Shown piece after piece: positions 16,135 to 24,249 of a stretch of DNA of 35,537 nucleotides (positions are counted from its first letter, which is position 1; every line of letters begins with the position of its first letter). The position numbers and the translations under genes were made by a program. The notes below the pieces were generated by a model, which saw only the letters and a program-made list of their open reading frames with translations, had not been told where the DNA came from and did not search any database. Origin of the DNA: Rhodopseudomonas sp. BR0M22 (GTDB lineage: Bacteria > Pseudomonadota > Alphaproteobacteria > Rhizobiales > Xanthobacteraceae); contig NZ_QUMK01000061.1 in NCBI RefSeq assembly GCF_010907035.1, positions 1-35,537 on the forward strand, written 5' to 3'.

Positions 16135-17121
16135 TCACTCGGCCGGAACGCTGGCCGACATCGGCACGCCGCGCGTTCTGGTCGATGAGCGCTTCTTCCT
16201 GCCCGACCGACTCTCCTCCATCTGCGCCGCTGTGGCGCGGAGCTGTTCCCGCAGCCACTGATTGGTCGTGTCGCTTTCGGCTGTCGCGTGCCAATAGAGA
16301 TAATTGACGTGAGGCGTGATCGGGAACGGGCAGGGCAGGCACTGCAGCAAATCCGGATCACCCAGCACGGAATCGACGCTCTCGGCCGCCGTGAGCAGCA
16401 TGTTGCTGCGGCTGACGACGTGGCAGGCGGTGGCAAAATTCTGGCAGGTCAGCCGAACGGTGCGCTTGAGACCGAGCCGCTGAAACTGGAAGTCCTCGAA
16501 CGAGAGGCCACTGCGGCGCGAGGTGACGCAGACATGCTCCAGCCGCAGGTAGGTCTTCGCATCGAGCCGCTTGCGCAAATCGGGATGATCGCGCCTGGCA
16601 AAGACCGCGATGTCTTCACTGAGGACTTGCACACGCCGCACTTCCGCTGAAATCGGCAACAGCGTGTCGATCGCGACATCGAGCGTGCCGGCCGCAAGCT
16701 CCCGCTCCAAATTGGCGCGCTCACTACGCACCGTAGCTATCTCAACCAGCGGCGCTACCGTGCTGATCCGGTTGATCAGTGCGCTGACGAGCGGCGCTTC
16801 GAGATTGTTGCGTAGCCCGATCACGAAGCGCTTGGGCGTCCGCGCCGGATCAAACCTGCTCGCATGCGTCAGCGTCGTCTCGAGCCCGTTGAGAGCTTGG
16901 CGCACCGTCGTGATGATCTGACGCGCCAGAGGCGTCGGCGTCATCTCGTGGTTGCTGCGCACGAACAATGGATCGTCGAACATCGCACGCAGGCGCCCCA
17001 ATGCGTGACTGACTGCCGGCTGGGTCAAGTTCAGGCGAAAACACGCACGACCTACACCGCCCTCGGTGTAGATCGCGTCGAACACAACGAACAAGTTCAG
17101 ATCGACGTTTCGTATATGCAT
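16135..17121 (-). CDS. LysR-family transcriptional regulator of the sugar ABC cassette
   Basis: A 328-residue protein. The N-terminal winged helix-turn-helix reads GGVGRACFRLNLTQPAVSHA, then LGRLRAMFDDPLFVRS, typical of LysR regulators of the NodD/LinR-like subgroup (start MHIRNVDLNLFVVFDAI). The effector domain (about residues 92-300) has the usual two-lobe pattern, with a class-typical DPARTPKRFVIGL opening. The last 30 residues are basic and probably disordered. The gene is divergent from the five-gene ABC operon, 90 bp apart, the usual arrangement for a regulator of the adjacent operon with a sugar-derived effector. Its ATG overlaps one ATGCAT element of the intergenic region. It converges on the DUF502 gene 22 bp away. 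Confidence 0.9.
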   Translation of the reverse strand: MHIRNVDLNLFVVFDAIYTEGGVGRACFRLNLTQPAVSHALGRLRAMFDDPLFVRSNHEMTPTPLARQIITTVRQALNGLETTLTHASRFDPARTPKRFVIGLRNNLEAPLVSALINRISTVAPLVEIATVRSERANLERELAAGTLDVAIDTLLPISAEVRRVQVLSEDIAVFARRDHPDLRKRLDAKTYLRLEHVCVTSRRSGLSFEDFQFQRLGLKRTVRLTCQNFATACHVVSRSNMLLTAAESVDSVLGDPDLLQCLPCPFPITPHVNYLYWHATAESDTTNQWLREQLRATAAQMEESRSGRKKRSSTRTRGVPMSASVPAE

Positions 17122-17153
17122 GAAATAGATCGATCCATATCCGCCGAATGCAT

Positions 17154-17183
17154 TTGACGAATACTAGCGGGCACTCTTAGATT
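17154..17183 (+). promoter_or_regulatory. Putative sigma-70-type promoter of the sugar ABC operon
   Basis: TTGACG (17154-17159) and TAGATT (17178-17183) are separated by 18 bp, about 30 bp before the permease start codon. The -35 box is a five-of-six match, the -10 a weaker match. Two ATGCAT hexamers (17116-17121 and 17148-17153) lie 32 bp apart just upstream, on one helical face, and could be part of the LysR operator. Confidence 0.45.
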
Positions 17184-17211
17184 TGCAAAAAAATAAAACT
17201 GGAAGGAAACG

Positions 17212-18237
17212 ATGAGCGTGCAATCACCCTCGCGCGGTGTTGCTGCAACTGCAGCATCGTCGCGATTTGGCGCGGCGCTGGGGAAGCCGAGCCAGGAGCA
17301 GATCGTGCTCCTCATCACGATTTCACTTCTGGTGGTGTTCGGTCTGACCCTCAACGGATTTGCGTCCGTTTCCAATCTTCTGAATTTGCTGCGCAGCATT
17401 TCGATCCTCGGCGTGCTGGGCCTCGGCATGGGACTGATCGTGATCAGCCGCGGTATCGACCTGTCCGAAGTCGCCATCATGGCCGGCTCATGGGCGATCG
17501 CGCTGATCTACATGCAGAACGGCATGTCGGTGGGCGCCGGTGTGCTGCTGGCGCTCGGCATTGCGGTGCTGATCGGCATCGTCAACGGCGTGATGGTCGC
17601 GTTCGTCGAGGCGCCGGCGCTGTTCGTGACGCTGGCCGCGGGCTTCGTGATCTACGGGCTGGCGTTCTGGATTGCCCCGGCGTGGGTGGTCTATGCGCCG
17701 AAGGATCTGCCGAGCTTGATGTATTTCGGCGCCGGGCGGCTGTTCGGCATTCCTGTTCCGATTTTGGTGTTCGCAGTCGCAGCGATCGCAATGCACTTCT
17801 TCCTGTCGCGAACGTCGATCGGACGCTTCATCTATGCGCAAGGCGACAATCCCGAGGCGGCACGGTTGACCGGCATTCCGCTGCGGCCGCTGATCGTTCT
17901 GGAGCACGTGCTCGTCGCCTTGCTCGCCTGGATTGCGGGATTGGTCTGGATAGGCACCACCGGCAGCATGCAGATGGCGATCACCCAGGGCACGATGATT
18001 TTCGACGTCGTTCTGGTCGTGGTGATCGGCGGCATCAGCCTGGTCGGCGGCCGCGGCAGCGTGTTCAGCGTCGTGGTCGGCTGCGTGCTGATCGGCACGC
18101 TGCTCAACGCGTTCACCATCATGGACGTCAACAGCGAAGTTCAGAACATCATCAAGGGCGTCGTGCTTCTGGTGTCGATCGTGCTCGACAACTGGCTGCA
18201 TCCCCGAGACGAGGAGACCGCGCGCCAGGGCGACTGA
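17212..18237 (+). CDS. Ribose-type sugar ABC transporter permease
   Basis: A 341-residue membrane protein of the RbsC/branched BPD_transp_2 family. A polar N-terminus of about 30 residues is followed by eight to ten hydrophobic helices. Family blocks are SISILGVLGLGMGLIVISRG, IDLSEVAIMAGSWAIAL (the conserved GxIDLSVG-like turn), ARLTGIPLRPLIVLEHVLVA, and the GGISLVGGRGSVFSVVVGC region that contacts the ATPase. It has an excellent Shine-Dalgarno (ggaaggaaacg). It is the first gene of the operon and presumably pairs with the second permease, which carries the lactonase fusion, to form a heterodimeric channel. It is 72 bp ahead of the binding-protein gene. Confidence 0.92.
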   Translation: MSVQSPSRGVAATAASSRFGAALGKPSQEQIVLLITISLLVVFGLTLNGFASVSNLLNLLRSISILGVLGLGMGLIVISRGIDLSEVAIMAGSWAIALIYMQNGMSVGAGVLLALGIAVLIGIVNGVMVAFVEAPALFVTLAAGFVIYGLAFWIAPAWVVYAPKDLPSLMYFGAGRLFGIPVPILVFAVAAIAMHFFLSRTSIGRFIYAQGDNPEAARLTGIPLRPLIVLEHVLVALLAWIAGLVWIGTTGSMQMAITQGTMIFDVVLVVVIGGISLVGGRGSVFSVVVGCVLIGTLLNAFTIMDVNSEVQNIIKGVVLLVSIVLDNWLHPRDEETARQGD

Positions 18238-18309
18238 CCGACGAGGCGGCGCCGCCGACGATCGAGAGACGTTTCAATCAAATCAAAATAATAACATCTG
18301 GAGGAGACG

Positions 18310-19335
18310 ATGAAGACAACCAAGGTCTGGACGATCCTGGTCGCCGGGGCCGTGTTGGCGGCGCTACCGTTTGCGGCGTCGGCGCAAGACGAAGGCACCA
18401 AGGCCGGCCGCGAGCTGCGCGCAGCCTACGACAAGGCGCTGCAGGGCAAGACGATCGCCTATCTGCCGATCGCGCTGGGCGTGCCTCTCGCGGACGAATG
18501 GGGCCGCGTGGTGCAGGAAGAGGCGGAGTGGCGCGGCATGAAATACATCGTCCGCGATCCCAACAACAATCCCTCCGCGATGCAGCAGGCGCTGACCGCC
18601 CTGGTCGATCAGAAGCCCGACGTGCTGATCGTGCAGAACCCGAGCGTGACGCTGCTGATGAAGGACCTGAAGCGTGCCGAGGCTCAGGGCACTCATGTGA
18701 TCCAGGTCAACATGTCGTCGAACTACAAGTCGGGCGCCTTCGTCGGCGTCGACTGGCGGGAGATCGGCCGAATGCTGGCGACAGAAGTCGTCAAGGCATG
18801 CGGCACAGGCTCGGGCAAGTCCGGCAAGGTTCAGATCGTGCAGGGCGAGTTGGCGGCCGCAGCCAGCGTCGACCAAGTCGGTGCCATCATGGAGGTCCTG
18901 AACAAAGACCCCAACATCAAGGTGGTGTCCAACCAGGCGGCGAATTGGGATGCAAACACTGCGCTGAACATCACCGCCACGGTAATTCAGCAGCACCCCG
19001 ATCTCTGCGCCTCGATTGGTTTCTGGGGCATCATGGAGTCGGGCGCCGCCCAGGCGATCCGCAACGCCGGCAAGATCGACGATGTGAAAGTCTTCGCTTC
19101 GGGGGAGGGCTCGCAGCTCGATTGCGATCAGGTGTCGTCCGGGAATTTCAGCAAGTTCCTCAGCTACAAGGCGACGGAGCAAGGTCACGATCTGATGTTC
19201 GCGGCGGAAACGCTGTTGATGCTCAGCGACAAGCCGGGCAGCCAAAAGCTCGCCTACTACACGCGGCCGGTCTGGATCGACAAGACCAACGCCTCGGTCG
19301 CCGGAACCTGCTTTGCGCTGCCCAAGAAGAACTAG
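18310..19335 (+). CDS. Periplasmic sugar-binding protein of the ABC operon
   Basis: A 341-residue protein with a classic signal peptide (MKTTKVWTILVAGAVLAALP, cleavage after ASA about residue 25). The mature part has the type-1 periplasmic-binding fold of ribose/galactose-binding proteins: KTIAYLPIALGVPLADEWGR, then VQEEAEWRGMKYIVRDPNNN, PDVLIVQNPSV, and the second-lobe KVQIVQGELAAAASVDQVGA. The Cys residues (CGTGSG, DLCAS, LDCDQ, GTCFAL) are numerous for this family and could form periplasmic disulfides. A strong Shine-Dalgarno (ggaggagacg) fits its higher expected expression, as does a stable hairpin just after the stop. The ligand cannot be inferred from sequence; a pentose, hexose or aldonolactone would fit the neighbours. 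Confidence 0.9.
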   Translation: MKTTKVWTILVAGAVLAALPFAASAQDEGTKAGRELRAAYDKALQGKTIAYLPIALGVPLADEWGRVVQEEAEWRGMKYIVRDPNNNPSAMQQALTALVDQKPDVLIVQNPSVTLLMKDLKRAEAQGTHVIQVNMSSNYKSGAFVGVDWREIGRMLATEVVKACGTGSGKSGKVQIVQGELAAAASVDQVGAIMEVLNKDPNIKVVSNQAANWDANTALNITATVIQQHPDLCASIGFWGIMESGAAQAIRNAGKIDDVKVFASGEGSQLDCDQVSSGNFSKFLSYKATEQGHDLMFAAETLLMLSDKPGSQKLAYYTRPVWIDKTNASVAGTCFALPKKN

Positions 19336-19347
19336 CCAGACGCGATG

Positions 19348-19374
19348 GCCGGTGCGGGGGCTGCCCGCGCCGGC
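19348..19374 (+). promoter_or_regulatory. Strong intercistronic stem-loop after the binding-protein gene
   Basis: GCCGGTGCGGG and CCCGCGCCGGC form an 11-bp stem (one G-T wobble) around a 5-nt loop, 12 bp after the stop codon. There is no T-run, so it is not an efficient intrinsic terminator. In ABC operons such hairpins after the binding-protein gene shield the upstream message from 3' exonucleases and raise binding-protein levels over permease; this is the likely role here. Confidence 0.7.
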
Positions 19375-19430
19375 TCGCCAATAATCAGAATCCGGGAGCC
19401 ACGGCGATCGGATCGTGGGAGTGATTGACG

Positions 19431-21581
19431 ATGTCGATGGCAGTTGATTCCTTTGCCGCGTCGGTGCGACGGTTTTCACCGCGTTTGTTGCTGTCCGAAC
19501 TGATGCTGAAGCAGTGGTTCGAGCCGGTCGTGCCATTCACGGTCATGATCGGGCTGTGGGCCTACTTCGCTCTGACCATTCCCGACTATGCCTCGGTTCA
19601 AAGCTCGGTATCGCTGCTCCGGCTGTTCGCCGAATTCGGCTTCGTGGCGCTCGCGATGGGGTTCTGCCTCGTCACGGGCGGTATCGATCTGTCGGTCGGG
19701 GCCATCTTCGCGCTTTGCAATTTCGCGGCGCTGTACTTCCTGCTGGTGCGCGAATGGCCGGTCGAAGCGGCCATCCCTGCCACGCTCGTGATCGGCGCGC
19801 TGCTCGGCAGCATCAACGGCTTCCTGATCGGCTTTCTCAAGACCCGACCGTTCCTCACAACCCTGGTGACACTGATCATCCTGCGTGCCTCGGTCAATCT
19901 GCTCAACACCCAATACGCGCAGGTCTTCGCGACCAATTCGGTCGAAAGCGACTCCTGGGATTTCATCGGCGGCGGCACCGTGCTGGGGATCCCGATCAAC
20001 GCGGCCACGCTGTTCGTGGTCTTGCTGATTTGCCATGTGTTCCTGTCGCGGTCGCGCTATGGCTGGCATCTGACCGCGATCGGCGCCAGCCGCAAGGCCG
20101 CGCGACACGCCGGCATTCGCGTTCGGCTGATGCTGTTCATGACCTACGTGCTGTCCGGCACGCTGTGCGCGGCGAGCGGCATTTTCTATGCCGCGCGTCA
20201 GGCGTCGACCGACTCGACAACGGGTGTCGGTTGGGAGTTTCAGGCGCTTACTGCCGTGGTTCTCGGAGGCGTCTCGCTGGCCGGCGGCAAGGGCACCGTC
20301 TGGCGGGCGATGATCGGCGCGGTGATCATCTTCCTCCTCATCAACGGTCTGGTCCGCATGGGGGTGCCGGGTTACGTGACCTCCGCCGTTACCGGCCTGA
20401 TCCTGCTGGTGGCTGTCGGCATCGACGTCAAATGGTCGAAGAACCGCGGCAAGGCGATCCAGAAGATCTACGTCAATCCGGCCTTCGTGCCGCTCGCCGC
20501 GGCGCCTGCGGTTCACGCAGGGTCGGGATCGCCTTATGCGCAGAACGACCGGCTGATCAATGCGCAGGGGATCGGCATCGATCAGGTCGAGGGGCCCGAA
20601 GACGTCATTCTCGATCGCCAGGGGCGGCTGTACGGCTCGACCCGTGACGGCAACGTGATCCGCTTCTCGGGGCCGAATTTCGAAACGCGGGAGGTGTTCG
20701 CGCATATCGGCGGCCGTCCCCTCGGGATGCAGTTCGATCGCGACGAGAACCTGATCGTGGCGGTCGCCGGCATGGGTGTTTACGGCGTGGCGCCGGACGG
20801 CCGCGTCTTCAAGGTCACCGACGAGACCAATCGCACCTGGTACAAGCTGAACGACGACAGCCGCTTGCGCATGGCCGACGATCTCGACATTGCGCCCGAC
20901 GGCAAGATCTATTTCAGCGACTGCACCACGCGCTACGAGATGACGACCAACACGCTCGACATTCTCGAAGGCCGACCGAACGGCCGCGTGGTGTGCTACG
21001 ACCCGGCGACCAAGACGACCCGGACGGTGATCAACCATTTCTACTTCCCGAACGGAATCTGCGTTTCCCACGACGGCCGATCGATCCTGATCGCCTCGAC
21101 CTCGCTGTGCAAAGTATTCCGCCACTGGATCGAGGGGCCGAAGAAGGGGCGCACGGAAGTGCTGATCGACGAGCTGCCCGGCAATCCCGACAACATCAAT
21201 CGGGCCTCGGACGGCACCTATTGGCTGGCGCTGGTAGGTATCCGCACGCCGACGTTCGATCTTGCGGCGCGCAAGCCCGGCTTTCGGCTGCGTATGGTGA
21301 AGCAGGTGCCGACCGACGAATGGCTGGCGCCGGCGCTCAATCATGGCTGCGTGCTGAAGTTCAACGAGAATGGCGAGGCGCTGGAGTCGTGGTGGGATCC
21401 GACCGGAATTTCGCACTCGACGCTGACCTCGATGCGCGAGCACCAGGGCTATCTGTACCTCGGAGGACTCGAGAACAACCGGATCGGGCGTATCAAGCTT
21501 GACGGTGTCGACGACAGTTGGACCGGTTACGACGCCTATTGGGGGGCGAAGAGCCGCGCGACGACGAAGGTGACGGGCTGA
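19431..21581 (+). CDS. Fusion of ribose-type ABC permease and SMP-30/strictosidine-synthase-like lactonase
   Basis: One uninterrupted frame of 716 residues. Residues about 20-345 are a second RbsC-type permease: GFVALAMGFCLVTGGIDLSV, KTRPFLTTLVTLIILRASVN, ARHAGIRVRLMLFMTYVLSG and GGVSLAGGKGTVWRAMIGAV, ending in the basic VKWSKNRGKAIQKI. A linker of about 40 residues leads to a six-bladed beta-propeller (about 385-705) with IDQVEGPEDVILDRQGRLYG, MADDLDIAPDGKIYFSD, NHFYFPNGICVSHDGRS and LPGNPDNINRASDGTYWLAL. The Glu in VEGPE, the Asn in FPNG and the Asn in PDN match the metal-site positions of SMP-30/gluconolactonase and related proteins. If the permease has an even number of helices with a cytoplasmic start, the lactonase lies in the cytoplasm at the channel exit. 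The ATG at 19431 follows gggag by 9 nt; the stop overlaps the next start by 1 nt. There is no frameshift or internal stop suggesting misassembly. Confidence 0.88.
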   Translation: MSMAVDSFAASVRRFSPRLLLSELMLKQWFEPVVPFTVMIGLWAYFALTIPDYASVQSSVSLLRLFAEFGFVALAMGFCLVTGGIDLSVGAIFALCNFAALYFLLVREWPVEAAIPATLVIGALLGSINGFLIGFLKTRPFLTTLVTLIILRASVNLLNTQYAQVFATNSVESDSWDFIGGGTVLGIPINAATLFVVLLICHVFLSRSRYGWHLTAIGASRKAARHAGIRVRLMLFMTYVLSGTLCAASGIFYAARQASTDSTTGVGWEFQALTAVVLGGVSLAGGKGTVWRAMIGAVIIFLLINGLVRMGVPGYVTSAVTGLILLVAVGIDVKWSKNRGKAIQKIYVNPAFVPLAAAPAVHAGSGSPYAQNDRLINAQGIGIDQVEGPEDVILDRQGRLYGSTRDGNVIRFSGPNFETREVFAHIGGRPLGMQFDRDENLIVAVAGMGVYGVAPDGRVFKVTDETNRTWYKLNDDSRLRMADDLDIAPDGKIYFSDCTTRYEMTTNTLDILEGRPNGRVVCYDPATKTTRTVINHFYFPNGICVSHDGRSILIASTSLCKVFRHWIEGPKKGRTEVLIDELPGNPDNINRASDGTYWLALVGIRTPTFDLAARKPGFRLRMVKQVPTDEWLAPALNHGCVLKFNENGEALESWWDPTGISHSTLTSMREHQGYLYLGGLENNRIGRIKLDGVDDSWTGYDAYWGAKSRATTKVTG

Positions 21582-22702
21582 TGGGATTCTTCGATCATCT
21601 GTTGCGCGATATCAGAAGCGTCATCGATCGGGACGGAGGGCAGGATGCTATCCCGCCGCTCGACGGCGCGATGAGTCCGAACGACCGGCTCGATACGGCT
21701 GTGGTCATTGGTGATCCGCTGCCCGGTGTCGATGACGTGATCGACGCCGGCGGCGGAGCCGTCTACGTCTCGGCCGGACGCCGCGTGCTGAAACTCAGCG
21801 GCACTGACTATGTGACCCGCACGATCATGGCGGAGTTCGACGGCGAGGCGGGCGGACTGGCGCTGCATCCTGACGGACGCCTTCTGGTCTGCGTTGCCGG
21901 TCGGGGGCTCGCGGCGATCGATCCGGCGCAGCCCGAACCTCGCTGGCTGAATGATGTCGGCGGGCGACCGCTTGTCGGATTGTTGTCGGTCACGGCGGCG
22001 CCCGACGGCCGCATCTTTGCCGTCGAAGGCAGCGTCGGCCGAAAACCCGACGAGTGGCGGCGCGACCTGATGGAGAAGCGATCCAACGGTCGCCTGATCA
22101 GTTGCGGAGCCGGGCTGGACGATCCGCAGGAAGTGCTGCGGGATCTGCCGTATTCTCACGGCGTGACCGTATCGCCGGACGGCGCCAGCCTGTGGTTGAC
22201 CGAGAGCTGGGCGCATCGGCTCAGCCGGTTCGCGCTCGGGCCGAGCGGGATCGGCTCACGCGAGGTGATCGCTGCCAACATGCCTGGCTATCCGGCTCGG
22301 CTGCATCCGGACGGCCGCGGTGGGCTGCTGCTCGCCGTGTTCGCGCGCCGGACTCACCTGATCGAGTTCGTGCTCAAGGAAGACGACTTCCGCAACGACA
22401 TGATGGCGTCGATGCCGCCCGACTATTGGGTGGCGCCTGCGCTCGCGGGTGGCAGCGATTGCCTCGAGCCGATGCAGATCGGCAGCGTCAAAGCGCTCGG
22501 GATTCAGAAACCTTGGGCGCCGCCTCGGTCTTACGGTCTGTTGGTGCATTTGGATGCCGAGGGCGAAGTGGCAGACAGTCTGCACAGCCGTGCCGGCGGT
22601 CGATTCCACGGCCTCACTGCGGCTTGCGCGACGCATTCCGGCGTGATCATCGCCGCGCGTGGCGCCGGATGCCTGCTGAACTACACGGGAGACCTGCGAT
22701 GA
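21581..22702 (+). CDS. Second SMP-30/strictosidine-synthase-like propeller protein
   Basis: A 373-residue soluble protein starting MGFFDHLLRDIRSVIDRDGG, with no signal peptide, so cytoplasmic. Repeated strands of a beta-propeller are visible: GGLALHPDGRLLVCVAGRGL, LLSVTAAPDGRIFAVEGSVG, LPYSHGVTVSPDGASLWLTE, and a C-terminal FHGLTAACATHSGVIIAARG. It resembles the lactonase half of the upstream fusion in layout but is clearly diverged; the blade that carries PDN in the fusion reads MPGYPARLHPDGRGGLLLAV, and FPNG is replaced by YSHG. Loss of both Asn positions suggests altered metal binding or a non-catalytic role. Its ATG overlaps the upstream stop (TGATG), and its TGA overlaps the next start (ATGA), so the three genes are translationally coupled. 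A lactonase with another specificity is the alternative. Confidence 0.82.
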   Translation: MGFFDHLLRDIRSVIDRDGGQDAIPPLDGAMSPNDRLDTAVVIGDPLPGVDDVIDAGGGAVYVSAGRRVLKLSGTDYVTRTIMAEFDGEAGGLALHPDGRLLVCVAGRGLAAIDPAQPEPRWLNDVGGRPLVGLLSVTAAPDGRIFAVEGSVGRKPDEWRRDLMEKRSNGRLISCGAGLDDPQEVLRDLPYSHGVTVSPDGASLWLTESWAHRLSRFALGPSGIGSREVIAANMPGYPARLHPDGRGGLLLAVFARRTHLIEFVLKEDDFRNDMMASMPPDYWVAPALAGGSDCLEPMQIGSVKALGIQKPWAPPRSYGLLVHLDAEGEVADSLHSRAGGRFHGLTAACATHSGVIIAARGAGCLLNYTGDLR

Positions 22703-24249
22703 GTCATGGGGTGATGCAGGCGGCACGCGAGCCGAACCCGGGGGCGCCGAGCGCGTCCCGCGAGCCGGTGCTACGGATCCGAAGTGGCTCGAAGATCTAT
22801 GGTGGCGTTCATGCCATCGAGGGTGTCGATTTCGATCTTCATCCAGGAGAAGTGCACGCGTTGGTCGGTGAGAACGGCGCAGGCAAGTCGACGCTCTGCA
22901 AGGCGATAGCCGGCGCGATCCAACTGACCTCGGGCGAGTTCTTGCTGGACGGCAAGCCGACCAGGTTCGAGCAGCCGCGGGATGCTCTGAATGCCGGAAT
23001 TTGCATGGTCTACCAGGAGACCAGCCTGGTCCCGACGATGACGGCGGCGCAGAACATCGAACTCGGCAACGAGAAGCTGTTGACGCGGTTCCGCACCCTG
23101 AACATTCAGGCTCAGCAGCTTCTGCAGTCGCTCAACTTCCACGTCGATCCCGCGACACCCGTCGCGCTGCTCGGCACCGCCAAGAAGCAGATGGTGGAGA
23201 TCGCACGGGCAATCTATCACAAGGCGCGGATCATCATTTTCGACGAACCGACGGCGTCGCTCACGCCGGAGGAGATCGTCCACTTTTTTCATCTGGTACG
23301 CGATTTGCGCAGCCGCGGCGTTTCGATCGTCTACATATCTCATGCCTTGGAAGAATCGCTGCAGATTGCCGATCGCATCACCGTGCTGCGCGACGGCAAG
23401 CTGGTGATCACCGCGCCCGCCCGCGAATTCACCCGTGAAGCTCTGGTCCAGCATATGGTCGGGCGAGACGTGGCGCAGGTCGCCTACCGCAAACCCGAAA
23501 GGAGCCATCAGCGGCGCGAGAAAGTGCTGACGGTCGAAAACGTCACCATGGGGATGACGGTCAAGAACATGTCGTTCTCGGTCTACGCCGGGGAGGTGGT
23601 TGGTATCGCCGGCTTGATCGGATCGGGCCGGACCGAAATCGCCAAGATCATCTACGGAGCGTTGAAGCGCAATCTCGTCAACGGCGGCACCATAAGGCTG
23701 CGTGGCAAGCCGATCCGCTATCGCGTCCCACGCCAGGCGATCGATGACGGCATCGCCTACATTACCGAGGACCGCAAGGCCAACGGCTTCTTCGAAACCA
23801 TGGTAGTGGACGACAACGTCTATATCGGCAGCCTTGCCACCCGTCGGGGGTGGAGCTTCCTGTTGTCGCGGGCACGGCGCAGCAAGCTCGCGAGCTATTG
23901 GGTCGAGCGCCTCAAGATTAGCGCGCTGCAACGCAAGGCCAAGATTATCGAGCTCTCCGGCGGCAACCAGCAGAAGGTGGTGCTGGCAAAGACGCTGGTG
24001 CAGGATCCTTCGATCGTCATTTTCGACGAGCCGACCCGCGGCGTCGATGTCGGCACGATCCCGCACATCCACGGTGAAATCCGCCGGCTGGCCGACGAGG
24101 GCAAAGCAGTGGTGGTGATTTCGTCGTACCTGCCGGAAGTACTCGCCGTCTCGGATCGCATTCTCGTCGCGCGGACTGGCCGTATCGTGGCCGAGTTCGA
24201 CGCGGCCGATGCGACCCAGGACAAGATCCTCTACGCGGCGGTGCACTGA
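22699..24249 (+). CDS. RbsA-type sugar ABC transporter ATP-binding protein (two NBDs)
   Basis: A 516-residue cytoplasmic ATPase with tandem nucleotide-binding domains. NBD1 (about residues 25-255) has Walker A GENGAGKST, Walker B IIIFDEPTASLTPEE and a switch His in VYISHALEE, but its signature is LLGTAKKQ instead of an LSxGxxQ form. NBD2 (about 280-510) has the degenerate Walker A GLIGSGRTEI usual in RbsA/MglA proteins, an intact signature LSGGNQQK and Walker B IVIFDEPTRGVDVG. By head-to-tail pairing, one ATP site is complete (Walker A1 + signature 2) and the other is doubly degenerate. The start ATG overlaps the previous TGA by 4 nt. It is the last gene of the operon and should energise the heterodimeric permease. 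Confidence 0.93.
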   Translation: MSHGVMQAAREPNPGAPSASREPVLRIRSGSKIYGGVHAIEGVDFDLHPGEVHALVGENGAGKSTLCKAIAGAIQLTSGEFLLDGKPTRFEQPRDALNAGICMVYQETSLVPTMTAAQNIELGNEKLLTRFRTLNIQAQQLLQSLNFHVDPATPVALLGTAKKQMVEIARAIYHKARIIIFDEPTASLTPEEIVHFFHLVRDLRSRGVSIVYISHALEESLQIADRITVLRDGKLVITAPAREFTREALVQHMVGRDVAQVAYRKPERSHQRREKVLTVENVTMGMTVKNMSFSVYAGEVVGIAGLIGSGRTEIAKIIYGALKRNLVNGGTIRLRGKPIRYRVPRQAIDDGIAYITEDRKANGFFETMVVDDNVYIGSLATRRGWSFLLSRARRSKLASYWVERLKISALQRKAKIIELSGGNQQKVVLAKTLVQDPSIVIFDEPTRGVDVGTIPHIHGEIRRLADEGKAVVVISSYLPEVLAVSDRILVARTGRIVAEFDAADATQDKILYAAVH

